Notes: generated by a model from the sequence alone, not told the origin. Shown: positions 1-9,466, numbered from the stretch's first letter. The stretch: 64,000 bases of DNA from Paucidesulfovibrio sp036541255 (GCA_036541255.1 JAZHDD010000063.1:62001-126000), one strand, 5' to 3'. Program-made: numbers and translations.

Positions 1-1
1 G

Positions 2-1546
2 TTGGGTCATGCCCAGGGTGTTACCGTGCATGACCGAAGCAAAGTGGGGCGCAATTGCACGTTGATGCATCATTCCAGCATTGGAGTGAAATTGCCGGAG
101 GGAGAGGACTCCGGCGGGCCATTGGCAGAGCTCGAAGATGATATCCTGGTCGGCGCAGGGGCGAGAATCATGGGATGCCGCATCCGTATTGGCGCAGGGT
201 GCCGTATCGGGCCTAATGCCGTGGTCCTCAAGAGCATGCCGCCTGGACAGGTCGTTCTGGGCATACCAGCCACGGCTGTTCGGCCATACGATCCGGTCGG
301 GGAGCAATGCGCGGAGTCGTACATAGAGCGGGCACCGGGAAAGGATGAGGAGATATGCCGAATCGGGCTGCTGCGGACTTTCAGCTTGATCCGGGCGGAT
401 GTGGCGGCCAAGGCGCGGGTCGAGGGACGCGTGCCCGGCGTCTGGACATGGTGCTGTCTGGCCTTTGATCCTGCGGTGTTGGCCGTGGTCGTATTTCGTT
501 TTCAATCCTGGCTGTATCATTTGGGACTCAGACCTGTCGCCAAGGTGTTGTCTTATCTGAATACCGTGCTGTTTACCGTGGAAATCGGTTCTACTGCTTG
601 TATCGGCAAGGGCTTGGTCCTGCGAAGCGCCCAAGGGATACTGGTCAATCGTTGCTCGCGTATTGGCGAAAACTGTATTTTGTCCCCCCGCGTCACCTTG
701 TTCATCGGTCCGCGCAAGGGCATGAATCCGCTCACGGATCGCGTCGTGCTTGGCGACAATGTCTATATCGGCACTGGCGCTCGGGTAGGGGGTAATATTC
801 GTATCGGGAACAACTGTATTCTGGGTGCCAACACTGTTGTTACCTTTGATGTTGCCGAAAACAGCGTCATGGCGGGAGTCCCGGGCCGTCCGCTCGCGAC
901 CTGGACCGCTGCGCAGCAAGAACAGGCACGCAATCCCGGTCCCTGTGCCGGTCTTGTGCCGTGGTCCAGGGTCGGTTTTGTGCGGACGATTCGCTTGATC
1001 CGTCAGGATATAGGAATGCGTGCTAAAATAGAGGGCAAACGGGCTAATGCCTTCTATTGGCTTAAATTGTTGCTCAACCCGCCCGGACTTGCCGTGATCA
1101 ACTACCGTCTTCAGGTCTGGCTGTATGGTTTGCGGCTCTATCCCTTTTCCGGTTTGCTGCGGTTCGTGAACATGGTTTTTTTCAAAGTGGATATTTCACC
1201 CCGGACCAGGTTCGGGGGCGGCTTCATCCTTGCGCATGCCAACGGCATTGTCATCGGAGACCATGTGGAAATCGGGGAAAATTGCATTTTGCACCTTGCT
1301 TCCACCTTGGCAACAGGGCCTCGCAGGAACAGCAGCCCGGAAGCGGATCGACTGGTGTTGGGCGATAACGCCCTGATTGGTGCCGGCGCTATGCTTATCG
1401 GGAATATTGTTTTGGGTGACAATGTCGTCGTGGGATTGAACTCGGTTGTTGTTGCGGATGCTCCGGACAATGCCGTGCTGGTCGGAGTGCCTGCACGTTT
1501 GGTTGCAAACAGCAAACAAGAGGAATCGTTGGGCGAAGCGCGGTAA
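2..1546 (+). CDS. Tandem serine-acetyltransferase-like beta-helix protein, 5' end missing
   Basis: The reading frame runs into the left edge, so only the last 514 residues are visible. They hold the tail of one module (about 1-100) and two complete modules (about 120-300 and 325-505). A complete module has a helical lead (LIRADVAAKARVEG, LIRQDIGMRAKIEG), left-handed beta-helix hexapeptide rungs and a GVP-type cap, as in the CysE/SAT family. In CysE the catalytic histidines sit in LDHATG and DRHPKI. Here the first position reads LGHAQG, LRSAQG and LAHANG, so His is kept in two modules. The second motif reads DRVVLG or DRLVLG in the complete modules, so His is lost. The next gene is a paralog and the following genes build polysaccharide, so acetylation of an exopolysaccharide or a scaffold role is inferred. 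Free-serine acetylation is unlikely. Confidence 0.75.
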   Translation: MGHAQGVTVHDRSKVGRNCTLMHHSSIGVKLPEGEDSGGPLAELEDDILVGAGARIMGCRIRIGAGCRIGPNAVVLKSMPPGQVVLGIPATAVRPYDPVGEQCAESYIERAPGKDEEICRIGLLRTFSLIRADVAAKARVEGRVPGVWTWCCLAFDPAVLAVVVFRFQSWLYHLGLRPVAKVLSYLNTVLFTVEIGSTACIGKGLVLRSAQGILVNRCSRIGENCILSPRVTLFIGPRKGMNPLTDRVVLGDNVYIGTGARVGGNIRIGNNCILGANTVVTFDVAENSVMAGVPGRPLATWTAAQQEQARNPGPCAGLVPWSRVGFVRTIRLIRQDIGMRAKIEGKRANAFYWLKLLLNPPGLAVINYRLQVWLYGLRLYPFSGLLRFVNMVFFKVDISPRTRFGGGFILAHANGIVIGDHVEIGENCILHLASTLATGPRRNSSPEADRLVLGDNALIGAGAMLIGNIVLGDNVVVGLNSVVVADAPDNAVLVGVPARLVANSKQEESLGEAR

Positions 1547-1578
1547 TGCGGGCGGTGTAATGCTGAAAGGGAATTTAT

Positions 1579-3387
1579 ATGCGTTGGAAAGATATACGAC
1601 TGTTGATTAGAGAAGATATTGAACGACGCATCGTCATTCAAGGCCGTACCAAGGGATTTTGGTCAGCAGTACGCGCCGTGTTTTCGATTCCTGCCATGGC
1701 TGTGATTGTGTATCGGCTGTCTTCTTATTTTTACGCTAGAAATATTTACGTTGTTTCCAAGCTGCTGACTGTTGCCAATATGGTCCTCTTTTCCACCGAG
1801 ATCAGTCCGCGCAGCCGTATTGGCGGGGGACTTGTTCTTCTCAATGCGCAGGCTGTCCTTGTGCATGACCGGGCTGTGTTGGGCAGAAATTGTACCTTGA
1901 TGCACCACACCAGTGTGGGGGTGCAGATTCGCGAGGACACTCCGCCAGACATACCTTTGGCAATTTTGGAAGACGATGTCGTTCTCGGTTTTGGCGCTCG
2001 CATTGTCGGCTCGGGAACAATCATAGGGGCGGGGTGCCATATTGAGCCAAACGCACTGGTCTTGGCCGACATGCCGCCGGGCTCGCGAGTTGGCGGTAAT
2101 CCTGCCCAGGCTCTTGGTCCTGTTGCGTCAGGCGAGTCCGATTTTTCCCATTTGCTGCCCGTGTCTCAACGGAGTCAGGAAGATAAAACCGTTCGTCCCA
2201 CCTTGGGTTGGACGTTTCGAGCCATTGAGGCCGACTTTCGGGCCAAGGCACTGATTGAGGGCATGCTTCCCGGACTATGGACCTGGTTGTGCCTTTTCTT
2301 TGATCCCTCGGTCATGGTGGTACAGCTTTTCCGTTTGCAGGCCTGGGCCTGGGGGGCGGGATTGCGCCCTCTTGCCTGGTTGCCAGCTTTTCTGATTCGT
2401 CTGGTTTTCAAGAGCGAATTCAGTTCTGATGCCCGTATCGGCAAGGGTTTGGTCTTGCAAACGTCCTTCGGTGTTTTTGTGGGACGTGGCGTGCGTCTGG
2501 GGGAAAGCTGTGTGCTTTCGTGCCATGTGACCCTGGCTGCGGGATTCTGCCAATCGAATGGGCGTGAAAGCATTGAGCTGGGCGATGGCGTGCTGGTTGG
2601 GGTCGGGGCACGAATCCGCTCCGGCGTGACTGTCGGCAACTGCTCCCTGCTGGGAGCTGGAGTCGTGGTGGATGCGGATGTCCCGGAGCACGGTGTGGTT
2701 GTGGGGAACCCTTCCCGGCTGCTGCCTCCCTGGACCGAAGCCGAGGAGAAACGTATTCGGGCTGCGCAGGTGCAGGGAGAGTGTGCCGGACAGCGGCCCA
2801 CGCTGGGAACCACATTGGGACTTATTCGCCAGGATGTGGCGACCCGTGCCTGGAGCGACGGCAGGGAGTCCAACGCGTTTTATTGGCTCAAGCTGTTGAT
2901 CAACCCAGGCGGCCTTTCCGTGGTATGTTGTCGATTCCAGCGGTGGCTGTATGGCTTGCGGCTGTATCCTCTCTCGGGATTACTCCGGTTGGTCGGCGTG
3001 GCATTGTTTACCGTGGATATCTCTCCGAAGGCGTCCATAGGCGGAGGTCTTGTCGTCATTCATCCCAATTGTGTGTTTGTCTCCGACCGGGTGGCGTTAG
3101 GCGAGAAATGCATCCTGTCCGTCGGAGTGTGCATCGCTTCCGGTTGGGTTCGGGGGCGTGACGACGATCAATGTCTGATCCAGGTGGGGGACGGAGCATT
3201 CTTTGGAGCCGGAGTTCGCATTATCGGCAATCTGCGGCTTGGTGACAATGTCGTTGTGGGCGCAAATGGACTTGTTCGGAAAGATGCTCCAGACAATGCC
3301 GTGTTGGTCGGCGTGCCGGCGCGTACTCTTATGCGTAACGTCGATGGCGGTCCTTCGGCTACTTCTGGACAGGATGGAACCGCATGA
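1579..3387 (+). CDS. Triple-module serine-acetyltransferase-like beta-helix protein
   Basis: This 602-residue protein is a paralog of the preceding gene, 32 bases downstream. It has three complete modules of roughly 190 residues (about 1-185, 205-395, 405-590). Each has the helical lead (LIREDIERRIVIQG, AIEADFRAKALIEG, LIRQDVATRAWSDG), a short hydrophobic stretch, hexapeptide repeats and a terminal GNPAQ, GNPSR or GVPAR cap. At the position of the first CysE catalytic His the modules read Asn, Thr/Ser-type and His, and the DRHPKI His is absent from all three. Ordinary SAT enzymes are single modules of about 170-270 residues, so the concatenation is unusual. The start ATG follows AAAGGGAA. The stop overlaps the next start as ATGA, which indicates translational coupling. 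A role in exopolysaccharide modification is inferred. Confidence 0.78.
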   Translation: MRWKDIRLLIREDIERRIVIQGRTKGFWSAVRAVFSIPAMAVIVYRLSSYFYARNIYVVSKLLTVANMVLFSTEISPRSRIGGGLVLLNAQAVLVHDRAVLGRNCTLMHHTSVGVQIREDTPPDIPLAILEDDVVLGFGARIVGSGTIIGAGCHIEPNALVLADMPPGSRVGGNPAQALGPVASGESDFSHLLPVSQRSQEDKTVRPTLGWTFRAIEADFRAKALIEGMLPGLWTWLCLFFDPSVMVVQLFRLQAWAWGAGLRPLAWLPAFLIRLVFKSEFSSDARIGKGLVLQTSFGVFVGRGVRLGESCVLSCHVTLAAGFCQSNGRESIELGDGVLVGVGARIRSGVTVGNCSLLGAGVVVDADVPEHGVVVGNPSRLLPPWTEAEEKRIRAAQVQGECAGQRPTLGTTLGLIRQDVATRAWSDGRESNAFYWLKLLINPGGLSVVCCRFQRWLYGLRLYPLSGLLRLVGVALFTVDISPKASIGGGLVVIHPNCVFVSDRVALGEKCILSVGVCIASGWVRGRDDDQCLIQVGDGAFFGAGVRIIGNLRLGDNVVVGANGLVRKDAPDNAVLVGVPARTLMRNVDGGPSATSGQDGTA

Positions 3388-4337
3388 TCTGTGAACTTTC
3401 CGTCGTCATTGTCAACTACAATACCCGCGAATTGTTGGCCGACTGTTTGGAGAGTCTGCGAACTCATTTGCCTGCCACGGAAGTCGAGGTGATTGTCGTG
3501 GACAACGCCTCCAGCGATGGCAGCCGGGAGATGGTTCAGACACGATTCCCTGAAGTCCGATTGATATGCAGCAAGGAGAATCTTGGATTTGGCCGGGCCA
3601 ACAATCTTGGAGTGCAGGAGAGCTCGGGGAAATATCTTTTTCTTTTCAATAGTGACGCCGTATTGCGGGAAGACACGGCGACGGCCTTGCGACATGTTTT
3701 GGAAGAGCGGCCGGAGACAGGCGTGGCCGGTCCCCGGGTATTGTTGTCAGACAACAGCCGCCAGCCCATGATTTGCGGTCCGGTGCCCAGTTTGCGGGCC
3801 ATGTTCAACGATGCCCTCAAGCTCGACAAACTTTTTCCGGGTATCCGTTTTTTTCAGGGGCTGCATGATGACCGGCCAACGCAACGGGTGACGGAAGTGG
3901 GCTGGGTGTCCGGCGTCTGTATGCTCATCCGGCGCAAGGCCTTTGAGCAGGTCGAGGGGTTTGATCCCGAATTTTTCATGTACTGTGAAGATATTGATCT
4001 TTGCCTGCGCATGCGTCGTTTCGGCTGGGGCGTGGTCCATGTGGACGAGTATCCCATTGTCCATCATTGCGGCGGCAGCAGCAAAACGGATGCGCAACGT
4101 CTGCGCAACAGCCTGATGCAGCAGCGTTATTTCTTGAGAATGTTGAGCCGTGATATGGGATGGCTGCGTATGGCGGCTGCGCGGCTGATTTTGAGTTTGG
4201 GGCTTGCTTTTCGTATTGCAGCTGGTGCCGTGCAAGTGTTGCTGCATGGACGGAAAAAGAGCCTGTTGTTGCGCTCTTCGGGATTGCGGCTGGCTGCACT
4301 ATGGGGATGCCGATTTGATGTCGAGGGGAGCAAGTGA
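3384..4337 (+). CDS. Glycosyltransferase family 2 (rhamnosyltransferase-like)
   Basis: This 317-residue GT-A fold enzyme would transfer a nucleotide-activated sugar to a growing polysaccharide on the cytoplasmic face of the membrane. Visible family features are the N-terminal SVVIVNYNTRELL strand, VVDNASSDGS, NLGFGRANNLGV, the metal-binding region FLFNSDAV, and the acceptor-site stretch EDIDLCLRMRRFGWG. A hydrophobic C-terminal tail (about 255-290) suggests membrane contact. It is coupled to both neighbours by overlapping stop and start codons, so it belongs to the same exopolysaccharide operon. The sugar cannot be predicted. Confidence 0.88.
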   Translation: MICELSVVIVNYNTRELLADCLESLRTHLPATEVEVIVVDNASSDGSREMVQTRFPEVRLICSKENLGFGRANNLGVQESSGKYLFLFNSDAVLREDTATALRHVLEERPETGVAGPRVLLSDNSRQPMICGPVPSLRAMFNDALKLDKLFPGIRFFQGLHDDRPTQRVTEVGWVSGVCMLIRRKAFEQVEGFDPEFFMYCEDIDLCLRMRRFGWGVVHVDEYPIVHHCGGSSKTDAQRLRNSLMQQRYFLRMLSRDMGWLRMAAARLILSLGLAFRIAAGAVQVLLHGRKKSLLLRSSGLRLAALWGCRFDVEGSK

Positions 4338-5443
4338 TGCGAATTGGCATTGATGCACATGTGTTGGGCAAGAACAAGGGGGGAGTAGAACGCTATCTTG
4401 CCAATCTGTTGGAGCGTCTGCCGGGCGTTGCCCCTGATTTGGAATTTTTGGTTTTTGTTCGCGGGGGGTACAGGCCGACAGCTCCTGTTCCCTCGAATAT
4501 GACTTTTGTTGATTTGCCCACGGCCAATCCGCTGCTGGAGCGTTCCCTGGTGTTGCCATTTCTTGCGAGGCGCCATGCTCTCGACGTTCTTCATGTGCAG
4601 CGGGTGGCCCCGCCTTTCCCTGGCTGCCAAGTGGTCGTGTCCATTCATGATTTGCTGCCGCTGACCAATCCCTCGGAGCATCGGGGCCTGAACAGTACCC
4701 TGGTCCGGCTTCTCACTCCAGGGAGTGTGCGGCGGGCCAGAAGGATTCTCACCGTCAGCAACGTGGTGCGGAATGAGATCGTAGGTCGTTTTGATGTGCC
4801 TGCCGAAAAAGTGGTCGCTATTCATAATGGCGTGGACATGGGGATGTTCCATTTGACTGAGAATGATCCCGGTTGGGCGGAACGCAAGACCCTGCTCTTC
4901 GTGGGGGCGCTTGAACCGCGGAAAAATGTGGAAACCCTTTTGCGTTCGTTTGCCGCTTTTCGTTTTGTCATAGCTGAAGGCAAGTTGCGTATAGTCGGCG
5001 GAGAAAGAGCTCTGGGCTATCTGCAATCCCTCAAGAATCTCACTGTTGATCTCGGCATCGTTGATCATGTCGAATTCTTGGGATATGTGGCAGATGGTGA
5101 GTACCGGTATCTTTTGAACGAGACGAGGATTCTTGTTGCTCCATCCACCGGCGAAGGGTTCAACATTCCGCCGTTGGAAGCCATGGCTTGCGGTGTGCCG
5201 GTTGTCTGTTCCGACATTGCTGTCCATCGGGAGTTGTTTGCGCAGAGCGCCATTTTATTTAACGCAACGTCCTCTGATGCGCTTGCACAAGTCCTGGTGG
5301 ATACTTGGGGAGATGAAACAGAGTGGAACCGTCTCCGGCAACGGGGATTGGAGCAGGCACCGTGTTTTACCTGGGAAAGGACAGCAGAACTGACGGCTAG
5401 GGTGTACCGGGAATTGGGCGATGGAGCGAACGACCGATCGTGA
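4337..5443 (+). CDS. Glycosyltransferase family 4 (GT-B fold)
   Basis: This is a 368-residue retaining GT-B glycosyltransferase. It shows the N-terminal MRIGIDAHVLGKNKGGVERY loop, VFVGALEPRKNVETLLRSF at the start of the donor-binding half, and the E-x7-E motif in GEGFNIPPLEAMACGVPVV. ATG 4337 was chosen because it shares a base with the preceding TGA and lies six bases after GAGGGGAG. A GTG at 4334 is the only alternative. It forms an operon with the GT2 gene and probably adds a later sugar of the same polysaccharide repeat. Donor and acceptor are unknown. Confidence 0.9.
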   Translation: MRIGIDAHVLGKNKGGVERYLANLLERLPGVAPDLEFLVFVRGGYRPTAPVPSNMTFVDLPTANPLLERSLVLPFLARRHALDVLHVQRVAPPFPGCQVVVSIHDLLPLTNPSEHRGLNSTLVRLLTPGSVRRARRILTVSNVVRNEIVGRFDVPAEKVVAIHNGVDMGMFHLTENDPGWAERKTLLFVGALEPRKNVETLLRSFAAFRFVIAEGKLRIVGGERALGYLQSLKNLTVDLGIVDHVEFLGYVADGEYRYLLNETRILVAPSTGEGFNIPPLEAMACGVPVVCSDIAVHRELFAQSAILFNATSSDALAQVLVDTWGDETEWNRLRQRGLEQAPCFTWERTAELTARVYRELGDGANDRS

Positions 5444-5472
5444 GCTCGGCTGCGTCGGCAAAGGAAGGGCAA

Positions 5473-7074
5473 ATGCGCATGTGTCGTTGGATAATTTTAC
5501 TCTTTTTGTTTGTATTGCCCGGTTTCGCGTCTGCTTTGGCCGCGGGGACGCAGAATGTAGATGCTGTGTGTACGGTCGATGCCGGTGTAAAGCTGGGAAC
5601 CGTACCGCCCGGAATCTACGGCACCAACGTGGAATGGTTCAACAACGCCAACGGGCTGTGGAAGCAGGGCGGGCTTGACGAAAATCTCGTTTGTCTCGCC
5701 CGGGAACAAGGTGTTACAACCGTACGGTTTCCCGGTGGAACGCTGTCGGACTTTTATGATTGGCGGGACGGAGTCGGTCCACGTTCCATGCGTCCCCGGC
5801 GTCCGCATCATACAGATCCAGGCAGTTCACCCAATCCTTTTGGCACCCTGGAGTTGATGCAGTTTTGTTCCCGCATCGGTGCAAAGCCGTTACTGACAGT
5901 GAACGCCGGAAACAATGATCCTGAGTTGGCGGCCGCCTGGGTGGATTACTGCAATACCCCCGGCAATGCCCAACGAGTCGCGGACGGCAGTCCTGATGCC
6001 TATGCCGTGCAACTCTGGGAAGTGGGCAACGAGCTGTATCTTGATGGATCGGTCGCGGAAAAATCCATTTCCACGTCGCCCCGGGAATATGCCAATCGTT
6101 TCATGCAGTATGCGAGGGCCATGCGTCATGTTGATCCCACCATCAAGCTGATGGCGCTGGGCATCGCACCTTCGTATTCCATCCCCTTTGGTCCTTATTC
6201 TTCCGAATGGTCGCCCACGGTCTTGCCGCTTGTTGCTTCGGAAGCGGACTACGTAGCCATACACAACGCCTACTTCCCGTTTCTCTTTCCGCGACGCGAA
6301 TGGGGGGAGAAGCAAGTCTATCAGTCTCTTTGGGCCGCCCCCGAAGCTGTGGGGCGAAGCTTGAGCCAGCTTGAGGCTTTGATAGCCAAGGTGGAGAAAC
6401 AGCGTGAGATCAACATCGCGGTTACGGAGTGGGGTGCGTTTTACGCGTTTGATGATCCGCATTGGACCGACCATGTCAAGACGTTGGGAACAGCTGTCTA
6501 TGCCGCACGCATCATGCAGGTCTTTCTCGCCCACCCCAAGGTGAAGCTCGCGAATTATTTCAAGTTTACAGATGACAACCTTATGGGCTGGGTCTCTGGA
6601 CAAGGTGAGCCCAAGGTCCCATATTATGTAATTCAACTTTTTTCGCGACATTTTGGTACGCGTTTGGTGCAGTCCGGTATCAATGGTCCGACATATGAGT
6701 CCACACAAGTCGGTTTTGCTCGTGCCGAATCCCGCGTGCCTGAGTTGACATCGGTTGCGGCCTTGAATGAGGCGGGTGATCGCTTGTATGTGAATATCGT
6801 CAGCCGGAGTTGGAACCAGCCGCGCAGCGTACAGATCAATATTCAGAATTTTCCAGGTGTCCGCAGCAAGGCTGTGGCCTGGGTTTTAACAGGCCCGGCG
6901 CCGACAGCGCACAATGGCCCTGATTTGCCCGACTGGTGGCCTCTCCCTGCAGAGCCTCCGGGGGGCAAGGAAAACTGGGAGCGTCCTGTCCGCATCGAAC
7001 GTCAGAAGTGGGATGTCAGCGGGTCCGTGACGTTGCCGCCGCACAGCGTGGTTGTTTTGGAATTTGAAAGATGA
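5473..7074 (+). CDS. Secreted clan GH-A glycosidase (alpha-L-arabinofuranosidase-like)
   Basis: This 533-residue exported protein has a clear signal peptide (MRMCRWIILLFLFVLPGFAS, then ALAAG). The (beta/alpha)8 barrel of clan GH-A is indicated by VTTVRFPGGTLSDFYDW, by WEVGNELY, whose Glu would be the acid/base, and by VTEWGAFY, whose Glu would be the nucleophile. A beta-sandwich-like C-terminus follows (about 420-533). GH51-like arabinofuranosidase is the nearest resemblance, but GH39 or GH79 cannot be excluded. ATG 5473 follows AAGGAAGGG and starts the signal peptide directly. A GTG at 5440 overlapping the previous stop would add 11 charged residues. Its place between glycosyltransferases and the export protein suggests trimming of the exported polymer or its release. 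Confidence 0.78.
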   Translation: MRMCRWIILLFLFVLPGFASALAAGTQNVDAVCTVDAGVKLGTVPPGIYGTNVEWFNNANGLWKQGGLDENLVCLAREQGVTTVRFPGGTLSDFYDWRDGVGPRSMRPRRPHHTDPGSSPNPFGTLELMQFCSRIGAKPLLTVNAGNNDPELAAAWVDYCNTPGNAQRVADGSPDAYAVQLWEVGNELYLDGSVAEKSISTSPREYANRFMQYARAMRHVDPTIKLMALGIAPSYSIPFGPYSSEWSPTVLPLVASEADYVAIHNAYFPFLFPRREWGEKQVYQSLWAAPEAVGRSLSQLEALIAKVEKQREINIAVTEWGAFYAFDDPHWTDHVKTLGTAVYAARIMQVFLAHPKVKLANYFKFTDDNLMGWVSGQGEPKVPYYVIQLFSRHFGTRLVQSGINGPTYESTQVGFARAESRVPELTSVAALNEAGDRLYVNIVSRSWNQPRSVQINIQNFPGVRSKAVAWVLTGPAPTAHNGPDLPDWWPLPAEPPGGKENWERPVRIERQKWDVSGSVTLPPHSVVVLEFER

Positions 7075-7121
7075 CAAGAGAAAGAAATACAAGCCGTATG
7101 AATCGACAGGATGGAGAGGCA

Positions 7122-8366
7122 ATGCTGAAGATGAGGGGAAAAACCTGGTGTTCAATGGGGAGCTTGCTGCTTGTTGTCCTGCTCATGAGCGCGTGTGCTG
7201 GGCACAATGGCTTGACCGTGTTGCTGGATGGACAGCCGCCACGGCAAATCGATAGTCACGACGACAGCCTTCTGCCGGATGGTCTGGAAAACTATCGGGT
7301 GGAGGTCGGGGATCGCCTGAGTTTCGAAGCAACATTTCAATCAACGCCGGGCGAGCATTTTGTTCTTGATCTCGGTGATGAGATCGCCGTGAGTTTCAAC
7401 TTCGGTCGCGATGAATACAAAGTCATGGCCGGTGATACGCTGCGCGTGAACTTTCTCACTGAGCCCGATATGGATTTCGAGGTGATTGTGCGGCCTGACG
7501 GTCGCATCACCGTACCTGGCATCGGCGAACTGGCAGCCTCAGGCAAAACGCCGCGGAGCCTGGCGGCCAGCGTCAGCGCATCGTACAGGCAGTTCAAAGA
7601 AGTGCCGCGCTGTACCGTGACCCTGGTTCAGCCGGACCCGTTCGCCATCCAGACCATGGCCGGGGAGTTCGTCGTTTTGCCGGACGGTAATGTGTATATC
7701 CCTATTTTGGGCAGATTCCATGCGGCCGGCCTTTCTCCCGAACGTTTTGCGCAATTGCTGGCCATGACCGCGAGCGAGCATTTTTCTGGCCACATCGAAT
7801 CGACTGTTGTGCCCAACAAGGTCACGGGCAAACAGGATGTCATTTTCCGCAAGGAAGTGGAAGTCGGCCCTCTTGGGTCAATTCTTTTACCGCGGATCGG
7901 CGAAGTGCCTGCTGCGGGCCGCGAACTGTCGGATCTTCGTGCGGAAGTGGTAAGTCGGTTGGAGGAACTCTTCAGCCATCCTATCCAGGTCGCGCAATTC
8001 TTTATGGAGTCGGCGAACAGAGTTGTCTATGTCAGTGGCCAGGTGGAACAGCCCGGCAGTTATCCCATTACGAGCGGGTTGACCACGTTGCAAGCCATCA
8101 TGCAGGCTGGGGGCGTGACAGACGAAGGAAGTCTGGGAGAGGTTGTTGTTGTGCATCGTGGGCCTGATTCTGAGTTGATCGTCTATCGTACCAACCTGAA
8201 TCAGACCGTTGAAAAGGGTACATCTATCAACGATCTCAAGTTGACTGCTCAGGATGTTGTCTTTGTGCCCAAGACTGGCATTGCACAGGCCAACCAGTTT
8301 ATCGACCAATTCATAACGAAGATGCTGCCTTTCTCGCGCAACGTGAACTACAACTTCGAAGACTAG
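7122..8366 (+). CDS. Wza-type polysaccharide export outer-membrane lipoprotein
   Basis: This 414-residue protein would form the outer-membrane and periplasmic channel for exopolysaccharide. It has a lipoprotein signal (GSLLLVVLLMSACAG, lipobox LMSAC), a Poly_export domain starting near VMAGDTLRVNFLTEPDMDFE, and SLBB-type beta-grasp repeats, the last around VYVSGQVEQPGSYPITSG. The chosen ATG follows GGAGAGG by four bases. An upstream ATG at 7071 overlapping the glycosidase stop would place a charged 17-residue extension before the signal. No tyrosine kinase (Wzc) or polymerase is in view, so the rest of the export system lies to the left or elsewhere. Confidence 0.88.
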   Translation: MLKMRGKTWCSMGSLLLVVLLMSACAGHNGLTVLLDGQPPRQIDSHDDSLLPDGLENYRVEVGDRLSFEATFQSTPGEHFVLDLGDEIAVSFNFGRDEYKVMAGDTLRVNFLTEPDMDFEVIVRPDGRITVPGIGELAASGKTPRSLAASVSASYRQFKEVPRCTVTLVQPDPFAIQTMAGEFVVLPDGNVYIPILGRFHAAGLSPERFAQLLAMTASEHFSGHIESTVVPNKVTGKQDVIFRKEVEVGPLGSILLPRIGEVPAAGRELSDLRAEVVSRLEELFSHPIQVAQFFMESANRVVYVSGQVEQPGSYPITSGLTTLQAIMQAGGVTDEGSLGEVVVVHRGPDSELIVYRTNLNQTVEKGTSINDLKLTAQDVVFVPKTGIAQANQFIDQFITKMLPFSRNVNYNFED

Positions 8367-8443
8367 TCGAGCCCGGAAAACACTCAGCAATTCTTCAGCT
8401 TTTGGAAAGAGGATGTCCGTGCAGTGCATGGGCATTCTTTTGT

Positions 8444-9466
8444 TTATGATTTGAAGAAACGTGAAAGGTATTTGTTTTTGGAAAAAACAAGAGAGGTAAA
8501 CAATGAGAGGAAGAAAATTACGAATGGAAGAACTATGCTGATTTGGAGTGAGTTTGTGTAATCAAAATTTGTGATTTTGAATGCATATAATAATATTTCA
8601 AGAAAGAAGACGTGAACGCAATATATGCCGAGTGAAAATACTCCGAGCCTGTATAGCCCGTTCATGCCGTTGTTGGGATGTTTTAGAAGTAGTTTGATAA
8701 GGCCAAGAGAAAATAAAAACGTCCAGAAGTAGTAGTTGTATACTTGTATATTTTTGAAAATGTGAAAGTAATAGAATTCAGTCAGGAAAAATATTGTGCC
8801 CATCCATAGCAATGTTTTATGCCCAATAGTGATTTTTTCTTTATAGAGCATGAACCCCAAGAATAGACAGGGAAAACTGAAAAAGACACCATTTCTCGTG
8901 GCAAATTCAGATACTGGTTCGGAAATTAAGAGGTGCTGGTAGCTCTGAAAAAATATGCCAACTGAAAATAGTACAGATGCTGTTGCTGTTAGGATGCTGT
9001 CACCTAGAGGGGAAAGCAGCATTAAAATGATTAATCCATACAGCAGGGACATCAAAAACCAGAGATGGTCTTTCCCCCCTGAAAAAACAATTTGCCAGAA
9101 GCTGTAAGGGAACAAATCCTTTTTTAGGAGAATTAAGAGTGGCATTTTGTACGTGCAATAGAATAGTGACCAAAATAAGGCGATAAGTGCTATCTTCACG
9201 CAATATTTTTTGAAGACGGCATAATCCTTACAAAGGTTGCTGCTCCGAGCAAAAAAGTACCCTGCAATGATGTAAAAGAAAGGTATTGCAAATCTTGCAG
9301 AATAATTTGGTAGTTTTGAAATTGCAGCAAGTGATATGTTTGATTCAAAAGAAACAAACGGCGATTGATGAATGAATACGACGAATATACTTGCGAGAAT
9401 GCGCATCGAGTCTATACTTGTATTGTATCGTCCATGTGTGCTTTTATTTGTTGCTTCGTAGTTCAT
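8444..9466 (-). CDS. Acyltransferase family 3 membrane protein (OafA-like)
   Basis: This 340-residue multi-span integral membrane protein belongs to the Acyltransferase_3 family, which O-acetylates or succinylates surface sugars. Evidence is the N-terminal SIDSMRILASIFVVFIHQSP (family-typical R and H in TM1), RFAIPFFYIIAGYFF, and about ten hydrophobic helices. It ends near its 3' neighbour, convergent with the export gene. It is strikingly richer in A+T and in AAA/TTT codons than the surrounding genes, which points to recent transfer. Its target is probably the polysaccharide of the adjacent locus, by context only. Confidence 0.85.
   Translation of the reverse strand: MNYEATNKSTHGRYNTSIDSMRILASIFVVFIHQSPFVSFESNISLAAISKLPNYSARFAIPFFYIIAGYFFARSSNLCKDYAVFKKYCVKIALIALFWSLFYCTYKMPLLILLKKDLFPYSFWQIVFSGGKDHLWFLMSLLYGLIILMLLSPLGDSILTATASVLFSVGIFFQSYQHLLISEPVSEFATRNGVFFSFPCLFLGFMLYKEKITIGHKTLLWMGTIFFLTEFYYFHIFKNIQVYNYYFWTFLFSLGLIKLLLKHPNNGMNGLYRLGVFSLGIYCVHVFFLEILLYAFKITNFDYTNSLQISIVLPFVIFFLSLFTSLVFSKNKYLSRFFKS

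Noticed and set aside
4127..5227. Open frame of 366 codons antisense to the glycosyltransferase genes
   Set aside because: No protein-like pattern, and it lies across two well-supported genes.
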